A stretch of 64,000 nt of DNA from Ideonella sp. (GCF_016702655.1 NZ_JADJDO010000009.1:228526-292525), one strand, 5' to 3'; counted from the first letter of the stretch, positions 47,092 through 56,444 are shown. The notes: generated by a model from the letters alone, not told the origin. Made by a program: numbers and translations.

Positions 47092-48328
47092 TTCGCCAGG
47101 CCCTTTTGATCTCTTGTACTCGTTGTGCCGAAAACCTAGTCATCAGCTTGAGTTCAAAACCCTTAAAGAAAGAGATTATCTTTAGTGCATTTCGCTGGAC
47201 AGGGTTGAACCGGGCGCCAATCGTACTTCCGGGTCTTATCAGCGATTGATAAAAGCCGTCCAATGCTTTCAGTTCGGCGCCCTGATGCTTGTTGACCTCG
47301 CCCTTTTCATAGGTTCCGCAGAGGCGATAGTTATAGTGGATTCCTGATTTTGCATACTTCGATGACTTCACGGACGTGGCGCCTTGTCGATAAACGACAT
47401 AGTTTCCAGAAAGAAATCTCAGACGATCTTTCAGCAGCTGAAAGTCCTTATCCCGTTGGTTTGCCTTGAGACAGCACAATATTTTTGTTTTAAGTTTTGA
47501 GATCTTGCGGTCAGATATTCCGACGTACACCTTTCGTGGGTCCTTGCTGCCGCACATATTGGAGACTCGATAGCTGTATCCGAGGTATTCCAGTTGAACA
47601 ATCGCTTGGTGACCCTTGTCCTCGCAGTTGAGCGAGATACTTGCAGACTTCGTGGCATTGAAAGACATTCCGGTAGGCAAGAAATTGGGTAGTGCCGTCT
47701 CAATGTTGCCTGTCGGCTCATAGGAAAATATTAGTATGTCGTCAGAGTAGCGGAAGTACTTGTATACGCCAGGAAGCTGCCTGACTGCTTTGTCAAATTC
47801 TTCCATTGCAAGCTCGGCAAGAATCGGGCTTAAGCAAATTCCCCTAGGCAAACCGATTGTTGTAGTTGCGCAAAATGTGCTGAAGAAGCAGTTGAGGTGT
47901 TTCCGCAGCAGCATCGGGACAAAAACGTCGTGAGTAAGTCGCTTGATAGTTCGTTCAAGCGGCAGCGTTTCGTAGAATGATGAAATATCACGCCGAACGA
48001 GATAAATAGGTGTTGAATCGGAGAGGGTTTCGATGACTCCCTTTACTGCGCGATCTCGGTTCTTGATTTCGACACGAAAGCGGCGGGCAATGAATTTTGC
48101 AAGAACTCTTAGAATTAGAGCCTGCGAGTAATCAGAGACAGATGAGCACTTTCGACCTTTGACGAAGGTGGCATGTATTGGGGAGAATGCAGGGAATCCA
48201 TTGGTCGCAGTCGCGATTGCGCTATCAATGACTGCCTTTCGATTCTTCTTTAGGTCAACGCCGTATCGGCGAGAATCGCCGGCTCGAAAGGCTCCAGCAA
48301 AGGCGTGTTCGTCTAATGGTGTGTGCAT
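47084..48328 (-). CDS. drt3a: Antiviral reverse transcriptase Drt3a (UG3)
   Basis: The 414-residue protein has the RT fold with motif A YLVRRDISSFYETLP (Asp about 114), motif B GLPRGICLSPILAEL (about 159) and motif C YKYFRYSDDILIFSY (SDD about 195). The C-terminal region is helical. DRT type 3 systems consist of two different RTs and a noncoding RNA and protect against phages. Second and following codons include CACACAC, noted because an ACAC-repeat template has been reported for this type (recollection). The AT-rich composition points to transfer from another source. Confidence 0.88.
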   Translation of the reverse strand: MHTPLDEHAFAGAFRAGDSRRYGVDLKKNRKAVIDSAIATATNGFPAFSPIHATFVKGRKCSSVSDYSQALILRVLAKFIARRFRVEIKNRDRAVKGVIETLSDSTPIYLVRRDISSFYETLPLERTIKRLTHDVFVPMLLRKHLNCFFSTFCATTTIGLPRGICLSPILAELAMEEFDKAVRQLPGVYKYFRYSDDILIFSYEPTGNIETALPNFLPTGMSFNATKSASISLNCEDKGHQAIVQLEYLGYSYRVSNMCGSKDPRKVYVGISDRKISKLKTKILCCLKANQRDKDFQLLKDRLRFLSGNYVVYRQGATSVKSSKYAKSGIHYNYRLCGTYEKGEVNKHQGAELKALDGFYQSLIRPGSTIGARFNPVQRNALKIISFFKGFELKLMTRFSAQRVQEIKRAWRNV

Positions 48329-48497
48329 ATGTCTGCTTTGGTCTGAGCATGTTCAAAGTCGAAGGCACACGCCGCAGTGAGCCGCGCAGACGTGATTCGA
48401 GTGTTGCAGCCTCCGACGGTGGCGTAGTAGTCGGAGGTGATGGTGGTGCGCGCTCGCATCGACGCCAATGTAAGGCTGTCAGGTGGGGTGCATTTGG
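48329..48497 (-). ncRNA. Candidate DRT3 leader/ncRNA region with stable hairpin
   Basis: The 169 bp between the integrase stop and drt3a hold a perfect 8-bp stem CCTCCGAC/GTCGGAGG (48410-48437, 12-nt loop). They also hold weaker GCCGCAGTGAGC pairings nearer the gene. DRT3 needs an ncRNA, and this is the only free space on the 5' side. No promoter or homology could be checked, so this is a placement guess. Confidence 0.3.
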
Positions 48498-49824
48498 TCA
48501 GCCAGCTGCGCGCTGACTAGCCGACGGTGCCTTGCGGCGAGGCTTCGCAACTTTCGGCCGCGCAGCACCGCCAGTCAGCTCGCGCGCGAGCACCTCGAGC
48601 GCTTCCCGCTTCTCCAGCATGTAGTCGTGCCCGTCATAGTGACGCGCCTGGATCCCTGTGAGCCCATGCGACTGCACATGCCCGCGGATCTCGCGGCTGA
48701 TGCGGTTCGCTGCCAGCAGCGTTTCCACGCCGGACCGGACGCGCTAGGCTGAAAGCCTTCGATCGCATCGCCGACGACTTGGGCCGCCCAGCCCGACAGC
48801 GTCGTGCCGAAGATCGACTTGACGCCCTTCGTCGTTGAGAAAACATGGTCGCCCACGCGTTCGAGCGCCTGCATGTCGCGCGCAGCACCCTTGGTGATCG
48901 GCACCGTGTGCGCCCGCGCGCCTTGGCCTGGGCGTCCCTTGGCGTCGTGGATGGTGATCGCGTCGGCGCGCACATCGGCCCAGCGCAGCCGCACGAGCTG
49001 CTCGATGCGTTGACCGCCCGTCAGCAGGTGCAGCCGCAGGCATCGCCCGCGCAGGCCCGGCAACTTCTCTATCAGCCGCCAGTAGGCTCGCAGTTCGTCG
49101 ATGGTCAGCGGGCGCTTGTCTGCGCTGTCGAACTGGCGGTCGCGTTTTGTCAGCGCCACCGGGTTGCTCTGCACGCCGTAGGATTTGAAGGCGACCGGGA
49201 TCGACGCCGACACCCGCACATCCATGGCGCACTGGTAAGCCGCGCGGAGATAGGTGCGCAGCTTGTTGGAAGTGCGGCCCTTGCCTTGCTCGACGAGCCT
49301 GCGCAGCATATCCACCACCTGCTCCTGCGACAGCTCGGACGCCGGCGCCTGTGCGATGGCGGGCCAGGCCTCCACGACATGCCGGTCGAAGATCCCTCTG
49401 CTTCTCGCGCACTGATGCGGCCCTTGCTGCGCTGCAGCTTCACGTACTCGTCCAGCAATGCGGCCAGCGAGTGCCTGGCCCGCTCTGCGGCTGCCGCGGC
49501 AGCCGCCGCTTCCGCGAGCTGTTGTTCTTCGCGGGCTTGCGCCAGGCGTTCGCGCGCGCTGAGCTTCGCCCCGCGCAGCCCGCCATCGTCCCGGTGCTGC
49601 TCATGCCGCATGGCCAACTCCCGGCAGCGCTCACGCGCGGCGGCCAGGCTGAACCCGCGCGGCGTCGGCTCCATCTTCTTCGGCGGCGCCGACGGGTCGT
49701 GAACGCCGATGGGCTCGCGAAAGGTGCGGCCGTCCAGCGAGTAGCGCCAGTACAACTGCACCGCCTGCGTGGAGAGCATGCGGGCCTGCAGCGAGCCGCC
49801 GTGCGGCGGTTGCTCGACCGTCAC
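48498..49824 (-). pseudogene. Tyrosine-recombinase integrase (P4 type), two frameshifts
   Basis: Corrected length is about 440 residues. The N-terminus has an arm-binding DUF4102-like part (YWRYSLDGRTFREPIGVHD), an Ala-rich helix and a SAM-like core-binding domain (LRRLVEQGKGRTSNKLRTYLRAAYQCAM). The catalytic domain has the first Arg in LLTGGQRIEQLVRLRWADV and HGLTGIQARHYDGHDY near the C-terminus (HxxR/H and Tyr region). One G is missing near 49395 (GAGGGATC) and one A near 48745 (CCTAGCGCG). This may be the integrase of the DRT-bearing segment, although it is far from the tRNA-Arg site. Confidence 0.8.
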
Positions 49825-50217
49825 ACGTAGGTTCCGGCGGGTGCGTGTTTAAGGAGCGGAGAGATGCCGCCCGGTCTGTTCAAGCTCATGTCAACGCCGT
49901 CGATGGGCCCCGGTTTTCAGCCTCGACTGGTGCATCGAGTCCCTACGGTGCCAGTGAGGACACTCTTTCCTGGTGCCAGTTTGGTGCCAGTCTTGAGCGG
50001 AATGGTACGGAATCTCGGGAGACGACGAAAGACCTAAATCATTGATCTATATGGATATCCTGAATCCCAGGAAGTCCCAGAAAATTCCAGTTTGAGGGCC
50101 TCATAAGCCTTCGGTCGTCGACGACGCTTGAGTAACCGTTGTTCTCATGAGCAGGCCCCAGAGGCGTTGGGGCGGAGCGACTGCTACTGCTCTGCAAGGG
50201 CCGCCATCTGCCGAGCT
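49825..50217. other. Upstream region of the integrase with direct repeats
   Basis: No gene is recognised in these 393 bp. GGTGCCAGT occurs three times in the same orientation (49947-49955, 49972-49980, 49983-49991). Repeats beside an integrase gene often serve as its arm-type or excisionase sites. The stretch from 50030 to 50100 is AT-richer than the surroundings. Confidence 0.5.
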
Positions 50218-50448
50218 TCAGTCCTTAGGCAGGGCCGGCGGGAGCAAGTCTCCCCTCGTCACAACCCGAAGTTCGGCCTTCGACGGCCTTGCGAGTTGAC
50301 GCGTGAGATCGTCTAAGCGGGCTGGGTCGAAGTGCCGTTGCGCACACAGGCGCACTATCTCTCGCTCGATCTCCACGCGCCCGCCCACCAGCACGCGCAT
50401 ACGCCGCACCTGGCCGGCGGCGGCCAGATCGTCAGGCTGCTTTTCCAT
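50218..50448 (-). CDS. Small hypothetical protein
   Basis: The 76-residue frame reads MEKQPDDLAAAGQVRRMRVL and contains VEIEREIVRLCAQRHFDPARLDDLTRQLARPSKAELR (residues about 28-63). It is charged, likely helical and lacks membrane segments. No family is recognised. Codon use is consistent with coding. It may pair with the membrane protein upstream on the same strand. Confidence 0.45.
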   Translation of the reverse strand: MEKQPDDLAAAGQVRRMRVLVGGRVEIEREIVRLCAQRHFDPARLDDLTRQLARPSKAELRVVTRGDLLPPALPKD

Positions 50449-50561
50449 GGTGCCTATCGTCGCGAGAATTCAGCGACAGTGCAACGATCATCTTTCTCGG
50501 CCAGAAGTTGGCGCAGGTGCCGCGCCTGCTTCGGGGAAGCTCGAAAGTGCGCACGGAGCGG

Positions 50562-51077
50562 TCAGCTGCGCTTGGGGAACGGCCGCACGACGTCCTCGGT
50601 CCGGACCTGACTGAGCCGCAGATCGACGTCGCGTTGCAGGCGCGTACGTACCAACCAACGGGCCACGACCACGGTGGGCAAGTAGAGAACTGCCAACGGC
50701 ACGGCTGCGACGAGGACGAGCGTCGATGTGAACGCCGCAAGCATCAGCCCGCCCAACGACATGAACACCGGCCAGATCACGTCGCGGCTCTGCAGCACGG
50801 GCATCGGATCAGCACGGGTGAAGTTCACGCTGGCGCCGATGGTCAAGTTGACCATGCCCACCGGTCGACCGTCGGCCACCACGAACGTCACCGAGTGCCC
50901 ACACCTGGCCGGCATGATGCGGCTGGCCACCGTCAGCTTGACCTCGCTGCTGGACCGCTCGCTGATCCACACCTCCCAGCGCTCCTGCGCCGGGTCGGGC
51001 TCATTGAGGCGTGGCCATCGGTTCATGTAGCGCCTGGCCTCGATGACGCGACCGCTGATGGTGGTGAACTCGTACAT
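50562..51077 (-). CDS. Hypothetical membrane protein
   Basis: The 171-residue protein starts MYEFTTISGRVIEARRYMNR. A GAGG element lies 9 bp before this ATG; the longer frame needs a TTG start. Residues 1-90 are soluble beta-rich sequence with a WEVWISERSSSEVKL stretch, and two hydrophobic segments follow (VIWPVFMSLGGLMLAAFTSTLVLVAAVPLAVLYLPTVVV). The function is unknown. Confidence 0.55.
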   Translation of the reverse strand: MYEFTTISGRVIEARRYMNRWPRLNEPDPAQERWEVWISERSSSEVKLTVASRIMPARCGHSVTFVVADGRPVGMVNLTIGASVNFTRADPMPVLQSRDVIWPVFMSLGGLMLAAFTSTLVLVAAVPLAVLYLPTVVVARWLVRTRLQRDVDLRLSQVRTEDVVRPFPKRS

Positions 51078-51104
51078 GGTGGCAACCTCGGTGTGGTGAG
51101 CCAA

Positions 51105-51441
51105 CTCACGCTCCCACGAAACGTCGCCACCTCAAGTCCGCCGTCGATGCCCCGGTCAGCTCACCGCCGACGGCATTGCTCCCCAAGCGCACATCAGTCG
51201 GGCGCCATCCATGCAGTTGAAGCGCTCGGCGCTCCAGGCATTCGCCGCACGCATGGGCGCGAACTGCCGGCGCTGCGTCAAGTCGTCAGCGGTGCTGCTC
51301 GCCCAAAGCAGTCAGCCCTCCACAGGTCTTGCAGAGTGCGCGGCGCTGTTGCCCTTCGGTCGGTACCACCGATCGGCGGTGATCGCAGCGATACCCCCTT
51401 GAATCGCTGCACGACGCAGCGTCTTCACGGGGGGAACGATC
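51105..51441. other. Intergenic region upstream of the recombinase cassette
   Basis: These 337 bp contain overlapping frames on both strands with no recognisable product. The last 40 bp before the zinc-ribbon gene include GCACGACGCAGCGTCTTCAC and GGGGGGAACG, the latter a ribosome-site candidate. No other feature is seen. Confidence 0.3.
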
Positions 51442-51867
51442 ATGGGAATCAAACGATGCCTGGCGTGTGGCGATCCCTTCCCGCTGCGAACGCAGTCGCC
51501 CGACCAGAGCTACTGCTCCGCTCCCGAGTGCCAACGCCAGCGCCGCAAGTTGTGGCAGCGCGAGAAGCGCCAGACCGACGACGACTACCGCCAGAACCAG
51601 GCCAGGGCCCAGAGGAAGTGGCTGGACAGCCAGCCCGACTACTGGCAGCGGTACCGCGCCACGCATCCGGAGTACACCCAACGCAATCGCGAGCAACAGC
51701 GTGCGCGCAGCGCCACGCAACGCGTCGGCACGATTGCAAAGATGGACGCGTCAAAGCCCGCGCCGGCGCTGGCTTCCGGCACCTACCGACTCAGCGCCAT
51801 CGCCCCCAAGGGCGTTGCAAAGATGGACGCGTGGATCGTCGAAATCACCGTGCTGACAAGCACTTGA
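51442..51867 (+). CDS. Small zinc-ribbon protein upstream of the recombinase
   Basis: The 141-residue protein begins MGIKRCLACGDPFPLRTQSP. It has a treble-clef-like Cys set (CLACGDPF...YCSAPECQRQRRK), then a basic helix (LWQREKRQTDDDYRQNQARAQRKWLD). The linker repeats the peptide AKMDA twice. It sits 183 bp before the serine recombinase. Similar proteins accompany this recombinase-ParB cassette in other proteobacterial islands, from memory. A DNA- or RNA-binding accessory role is inferred. Confidence 0.65.
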   Translation: MGIKRCLACGDPFPLRTQSPDQSYCSAPECQRQRRKLWQREKRQTDDDYRQNQARAQRKWLDSQPDYWQRYRATHPEYTQRNREQQRARSATQRVGTIAKMDASKPAPALASGTYRLSAIAPKGVAKMDAWIVEITVLTST

Positions 51868-51896
51868 GGCCATTCCGCCGAGTTTGCAAAGAGACG
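51734..51896. repeat. Three TTGCAAAGA direct repeats before the recombinase gene
   Basis: TTGCAAAGATGGACGCGT is perfect at 51734-51751 and 51815-51832, 81 bp apart. A shorter copy, TTGCAAAGAGACG, begins at 51884. All have the same orientation. They span the end of the zinc-ribbon gene and the leader of the recombinase gene, so they are candidate binding sites for one of the cassette proteins. Confidence 0.75.
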
Positions 51897-52050
51897 ACTC
51901 GTTCGGCTTTTTGGGGCAACACTGTTACTGTCACCACACACGCCGCAACGCGCCTGCTCGCCGCCGTGCCGACCACCAACGTACGCGCTGCCGACCCTGG
52001 CGTGCATCGGCAGCGACCGCCATTCCGCCACCCCTCCAGGTGAGGCCCCC

Positions 52051-53622
52051 ATGGACCCGGGCAACGACAACATCACTGAAGACGTGCCACCGCCACCGCC
52101 ACGAATGCGCGGGGCTGAGTACGTTCGCATGTCGACCGAGCACCAGCAGTACTCGACCGAGAACCAGGGCGACAAGATCCGTGAGTACGCCTCTCGTCGC
52201 GGCATCGAGATCGTCCAGACCTACGCCGACGAAGGAAAGAGTGGCCTGCGCATCGACGGCCGCCAGGCATTGCAGCGCCTGATCGCCGACGTTCAGAACG
52301 GCCGCGCCGACTTCCAGATCATCCTGGTCTACGACGTCAGCCGATGGGGCCGGTTTCAGGACGCCGACGAGAGCGCGTACTACGAGTACATCTGCCGCCG
52401 CGCCGGCATTCAGGTCGCCTACTGCGCCGAGCAGTTCGAGAACGACGGCTCGCCGGTGTCCACCATCGTCAAGGGCGTCAAGCGCGCCATGGCCGGCGAG
52501 TACAGCCGAGAGTTGTCGGCCAAGGTGTTCGCCGGCCAGTGCCGACTGATCGAGCTGGGTTTCCGGCAAGGCGGCCCTGCGGGCTATGGGTTGCGGCGAA
52601 CCCTTGTCGACGTGCAAGGCGCCATCAAGACCGAACTGGCGCGGGGCGAGCACAAGAGCCTGCAGACCGATCGCGTGATCCTGATGCCCGGGCCCGACGA
52701 CGAGGTCCGCATCGTCAACGACATCTACCGCTGGTTCATCGACGACGGCCTGGTCGAGTCCGAGATCGCTGGCCGCCTCAACGGCATGCGCGTGCAGACC
52801 GATCTCTGCCGCGACTGGACACGCGCCACCGTGCACGAGGTGCTGACCAACGAGAAGTACGTCGGCCACAACGTCTACAACCGGGTGTCGTTCAAGCTGA
52901 AGAAGCTGCGGGTGGTGAACACGCCGGACATGTGGATCCGCCGCGAAGGCGCCTTCACCGGCATCGTTGCGCCCGACGTGTTCTACACCGCGCAGGGCAT
53001 CATCCGTGCGCGCGCCCGTCGCTACACCAACGAGGAACTGATCGACCGGCTGCGTGGCCTCTACCGCCACCGCGGTTTCCTGTCGGGCCTGGTGATCGAC
53101 GAATCCGAGGGCATGCCCTCGGCGTCGGTCTACGTGCACCGCTTCGGCAGCCTGATCCGGGCCTACCAGATGGTCGGCTACACGCCCGATCGCGACTACC
53201 GGTTCCTGGAGATCAACCGCTTCCTGCGGCGCACCCACCCGGAGATCGTCGAACAGATCGAGAAGCAGATCGCCAGCCTGGGCGGCTCGGTGGTCCGCGA
53301 TCCGGCAACCGACCTGCTGTGGGTGAACCGAGAGTTCTCGGTCTCGGTGGTGCTGGCCAGGTGCCAGACCACGCCCTGCGGTCACAACCGCTGGAAGATT
53401 CGGCTGGACAGCAGCCTGTCACCGGACATCTCGGTCGCCGCGCGCCTGGACCCCAGCAACCAGGCGCAGCTCGACTACTACCTGTTGCCGCGCATCGATT
53501 TCGGGCCGTCACGCATCAGCCTGGCGGAGCAGAACCCGGTCGAGTTCGAGAGCTACCGTTTCGGGTCGCTGGACTACCTCTACGGGATGGCGGCCAGAGC
53601 CAGGCTCAGGGTTGCCGCATGA
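52051..53622 (+). CDS. Large serine recombinase
   Basis: The 523-residue protein has the resolvase domain with nucleophile Ser about 28 in YVRMSTEHQQYSTENQ, the NLVYDVSR-like segment ILVYDVSRWGRFQD and the helix-E region GEYSRELSAKVFAGQ. It also has a Recombinase domain (GPAGYGLRRTLVD, YVGHNVYNR) and a long C-terminal part without the usual zinc ribbon. It could catalyse integration/excision or inversion. The stop lies in the ATGA coupling with the ParB gene. Confidence 0.92.
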   Translation: MDPGNDNITEDVPPPPPRMRGAEYVRMSTEHQQYSTENQGDKIREYASRRGIEIVQTYADEGKSGLRIDGRQALQRLIADVQNGRADFQIILVYDVSRWGRFQDADESAYYEYICRRAGIQVAYCAEQFENDGSPVSTIVKGVKRAMAGEYSRELSAKVFAGQCRLIELGFRQGGPAGYGLRRTLVDVQGAIKTELARGEHKSLQTDRVILMPGPDDEVRIVNDIYRWFIDDGLVESEIAGRLNGMRVQTDLCRDWTRATVHEVLTNEKYVGHNVYNRVSFKLKKLRVVNTPDMWIRREGAFTGIVAPDVFYTAQGIIRARARRYTNEELIDRLRGLYRHRGFLSGLVIDESEGMPSASVYVHRFGSLIRAYQMVGYTPDRDYRFLEINRFLRRTHPEIVEQIEKQIASLGGSVVRDPATDLLWVNREFSVSVVLARCQTTPCGHNRWKIRLDSSLSPDISVAARLDPSNQAQLDYYLLPRIDFGPSRISLAEQNPVEFESYRFGSLDYLYGMAARARLRVAA

Positions 53623-54520
53623 CTGCCCAGCTATCGGTCGGCGAGTGCGTTCGTTGCCGATCGACAAGATCGAGGTGCTGAACCCACGGGAACGCAACAG
53701 CCGCGCCTTCAGCGAAGTCGTCGCCAACATCAAGGCCATCGGCCTGAAGAAGCCGATCGTGGTGACGCCACGGACGCTGGACGACGGCGCCGAGCACTAC
53801 CTGCTGATCTGCGGCGAAGGCCGGCTAAAGGCGTTCAAGTCCTTGGGCGAAACTGCCATCCCAGCGCTGGTGATCGTGGCAAGTGACGAAGACGCCTTCA
53901 TCATGAGCTTGGCCGAGAACATTGCGCGGCGCCAATGGCGGCCATTGGAACTGTTGGCGGGCATCGAGCAGCTGCGGGATGCCGGCTACACCGCGAAGCA
54001 GATCGCCACGAAAACCGGGCTGGCCTTCAAGTACGTCCAGGGCATGCTGACACTGCTGCAGCAGGGTGAGCAGCGCCTGCTGGTAGCCGTCGAGAAGGGG
54101 GCCATCCCGCTCAATGCCGCGCTGGCCATCGTCGGCGCCGGCAAGGACGAACAAGCGATCCAGGCCGCCCTGCAGGAAGCCTATGAGTCCGGCACCCTGC
54201 GCGGCAAGCGCCTCATCGATGCTCGGCGCGTCCTGGAGCGCCGCGCCAGCCTTGGCCGGACGGTGGACAAGAACACGCCGCGCAAAGGCGCCGACGTGTC
54301 GACTTCGAGTCTGGTGCGCACCTACCAGAAGGAAGTCGAACGGCAGAAGCTCGTGGTCCGAAAGGCCGGGTTCACGCAACAGCGCCTGTTGTTCGTCGTC
54401 AGCGCACTGCAGGAACTCTTTCAGGACGAGAACTTCACCAACCTCCTGCGCGCCGAAGGGCTGGACACCCTGCCGAAGTACCTGGCGGAGCGGGTCTGGC
54501 CAGACGGGCGGCAGGCATGA
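53612..54520 (+). CDS. ParB/RepB/Spo0J-family partition-like protein
   Basis: The product has a ParB N-terminal domain (SLPIDKIEVLNPRERNSRAFSEVVANIKAIG, residues about 15-44), a CTPase-like motif LLICGEGRLKAFKSLG and SLAENIARRQWRPLELL, then an HTH (YTAKQIATKTGLAFKYVQGML). The open frame starts at a TTG. The ATG at 53619 overlapping the recombinase stop gives MTAQLSVGE in another frame, and one added base near 53645 would join it to VRSLPIDKI. The true start is therefore probably that ATG with an indel. It has no ParA partner here. Confidence 0.85.
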   Translation: MPHDCPAIGRRVRSLPIDKIEVLNPRERNSRAFSEVVANIKAIGLKKPIVVTPRTLDDGAEHYLLICGEGRLKAFKSLGETAIPALVIVASDEDAFIMSLAENIARRQWRPLELLAGIEQLRDAGYTAKQIATKTGLAFKYVQGMLTLLQQGEQRLLVAVEKGAIPLNAALAIVGAGKDEQAIQAALQEAYESGTLRGKRLIDARRVLERRASLGRTVDKNTPRKGADVSTSSLVRTYQKEVERQKLVVRKAGFTQQRLLFVVSALQELFQDENFTNLLRAEGLDTLPKYLAERVWPDGRQA

Positions 54521-55398
54521 CAGGCGTTGTGCTCGGGTTCGTGCCCGAGCCCCTGATGGTGCCGCTGGACAAGATCCTGCCGTCGCGGAAGGTACCGGTG
54601 GGCCTGGCGACGTCACGCAAGTACAACCAGATCCGCGCGTCGATCGAGGAAGTCGGCCTGATCGAGCCGCTGTCGGTGGCGGCAATGGACGCCACGTCCG
54701 GCCAGCACCTGCTGCTCGACGGGCACGTCCGCTTGGTTGCGCTGGGCGACCTGGGCCACCAGGCCGCGCCGTGCCTGATCGCCACCGATGACGAGAGCTA
54801 CACCTACAACAACCGCATCAACCGGCTGTCCACGATCCAGGAGCACTTCATGATCCGCCGGGCTGTCGAGCGCCGCGTCTCGCCCGGGCGCCTGGCCAAA
54901 GCCCTGAGTGTGGACATCAGCCACATCACCAAGAAGATCAACCTGCTGGAGGGCATCTGCCCGGAAGCCGTGGAGTTGTTCAAGGATCGGCAGTTCTCGG
55001 TGGAACTGGGCCGCGTGATCCGCAAGATGAAGCCGACGCGGCAGGTCGAGTGCGCCGAGTTGATGGTGGCCGCCAACAACATGACAGTGGCCTACGCCGA
55101 AGCGCTGCTTGTCGCCACTCCAAGCACCTCGCTGGTGGACGGTGTTCGCCCGCGCAAAGTCGTCGGAGTCGGTCCGGAACAGATGGCCCGCATGGAGCGC
55201 GAGATGTCGAACCTTCAGGGGCAGTATCGGCTGGTCGAGCAGTCATATGGCCAGGATGTGCTCAACCTGGTGCTCGCCCGCGGGTACCTGGCGAAGCTGC
55301 TGGAAAATGCCAAGGTCACGAAGTACGTGAAGCAACGGCAGCCGGAGGTGCTGGAGCAGTTCACCGCCATCGTGGCGACCACGTCGCTCGATCAGTGA
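54517..55398 (+). CDS. RepB-like ParB-domain protein (plasmid RepB C-terminal type)
   Basis: The 293-residue protein starts at an ATGA overlap with the preceding gene. It has a ParB-like nuclease fold (VPLDKILPSRKVPVGLATSRKYNQIRASIEEVGLIEPL and LLDGHVRLVALGDLGH) with the GHVR motif. An HTH segment follows (RLAKALSVDISHITKKINLLEGI), then a C-terminal region (DVLNLVLARGYLAKLLENAKV) matching the plasmid RepB C-terminal family. Two unlike ParB-family proteins in tandem after a serine recombinase form a coupled three-gene unit. Confidence 0.87.
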   Translation: MTGVVLGFVPEPLMVPLDKILPSRKVPVGLATSRKYNQIRASIEEVGLIEPLSVAAMDATSGQHLLLDGHVRLVALGDLGHQAAPCLIATDDESYTYNNRINRLSTIQEHFMIRRAVERRVSPGRLAKALSVDISHITKKINLLEGICPEAVELFKDRQFSVELGRVIRKMKPTRQVECAELMVAANNMTVAYAEALLVATPSTSLVDGVRPRKVVGVGPEQMARMEREMSNLQGQYRLVEQSYGQDVLNLVLARGYLAKLLENAKVTKYVKQRQPEVLEQFTAIVATTSLDQ

Positions 55399-55493
55399 GC
55401 ACGCGCGCCGGCCTGCGCTCCACCCGTCGTGGCCCCATGGCGTCCGAACCGGGACGGTGCCGCTGCCCCTCTGCCGTCGGCGCCGCCATCCCG

Positions 55494-56444
55494 TCAGATG
55501 GCGATCCGCTCGACTTCATCGAGCTTGATCTGGTCGCCGCGCCGATCGTAGAGCCCTGTCGTTCGCGATGACTCGTGGTTGGCCATCTGCTGCGCGATCT
55601 CCAGACGCCCGCCGTTCTTCAGGTACTCGGTGATACCGGTCGCGCGAAAGCTGTGGCAACCGATGTGGGTTCGGATGCCCGCAGCTTCCACCCGTCGGCA
55701 AATCATTCGATGCACATCCGCCTGTCGCATTGGCCCTGTCGACAGCGCAGTGCCGCGGGCCCTTCGCCGTTCGAAACAGGAAGCCCTTCGGCCTCGGCGA
55801 GCCGGCGCCATCGACGAAGGCATGCAGGTAATCCTCCAGATTGTGGTGGCACGGCATCTCGTGCAGCTTGCCGCCCTTCTCATGCAGCCGAACCCAAGTG
55901 CGGCGCCGCTGCACGTACACATCCTCCAGCCGCATCTGCACCGCAGCCCCCACTCGCGCAAAGGTGTAGACCATGAGCCCGATGAGGCGCGCGGTCTCGA
56001 AGACCGATGATCGTGTCGGTCTCGATCGAATCGATGAGCGCCCGCACCTCCTCGGCCGACAAGACCGGCGTCTTGCCCTTCTTGAGCGAGTAACTCCGGA
56101 CCTCGCACCGATGCCGCCGGATTGACCGGCATCACCTGGCCGACGACCAACCAATCGAACAACGTGCGCAGCGCCGCCAGTCGCTGCTTCACCGATGGCG
56201 CTGCAAGCTGCAGCTGCTCGATGTAGGCCGCGACATGCACGGGCTCGATCTGCTTCAGCGCCGCGATGCCGCGCGCCTGGCACCACCTCGCGAACTCAAC
56301 GCCGGCCCGTGCATACGCCTTGCGCGTGTTGGAGTTGCTGATGTTCGCCGTGAAGAACTCCAGCGTCCGGCGGGCTGTCGCAGGGTCGGGCGCATACAAC
56401 GCCGGCAGGCTGTCACTGAGGGTCGCCACCCCGTAGTTCGTCAT
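55494..56444 (-). pseudogene. XerC/D-like tyrosine recombinase, several frameshifts
   Basis: The intact ends read as a phage-type integrase: SAM-like domain (NSNTRKAYARAGVEFARWCQARGI, AAPSVKQRLAALRTLFDWLVV) and C-terminal box HIGCHSFRATGITEYLKNGG with NHESSRTTGLYDRR (His, Arg and Tyr). The middle is spread over other frames: SAEEVRALIDSIETDTIIGLRDR and GLMVYTFARVGAAVQMRLEDVYVQRR (first Arg). At least three indels lie near 56095, 56000 and 55740. It converges on the recombinase-ParB cassette. Confidence 0.82.

Noticed and set aside
50085..50120. tRNA-Met-like anticodon arm (CTCATAA loop)
   Set aside because: No T-arm GTTC or acceptor pairing follows; chance resemblance.
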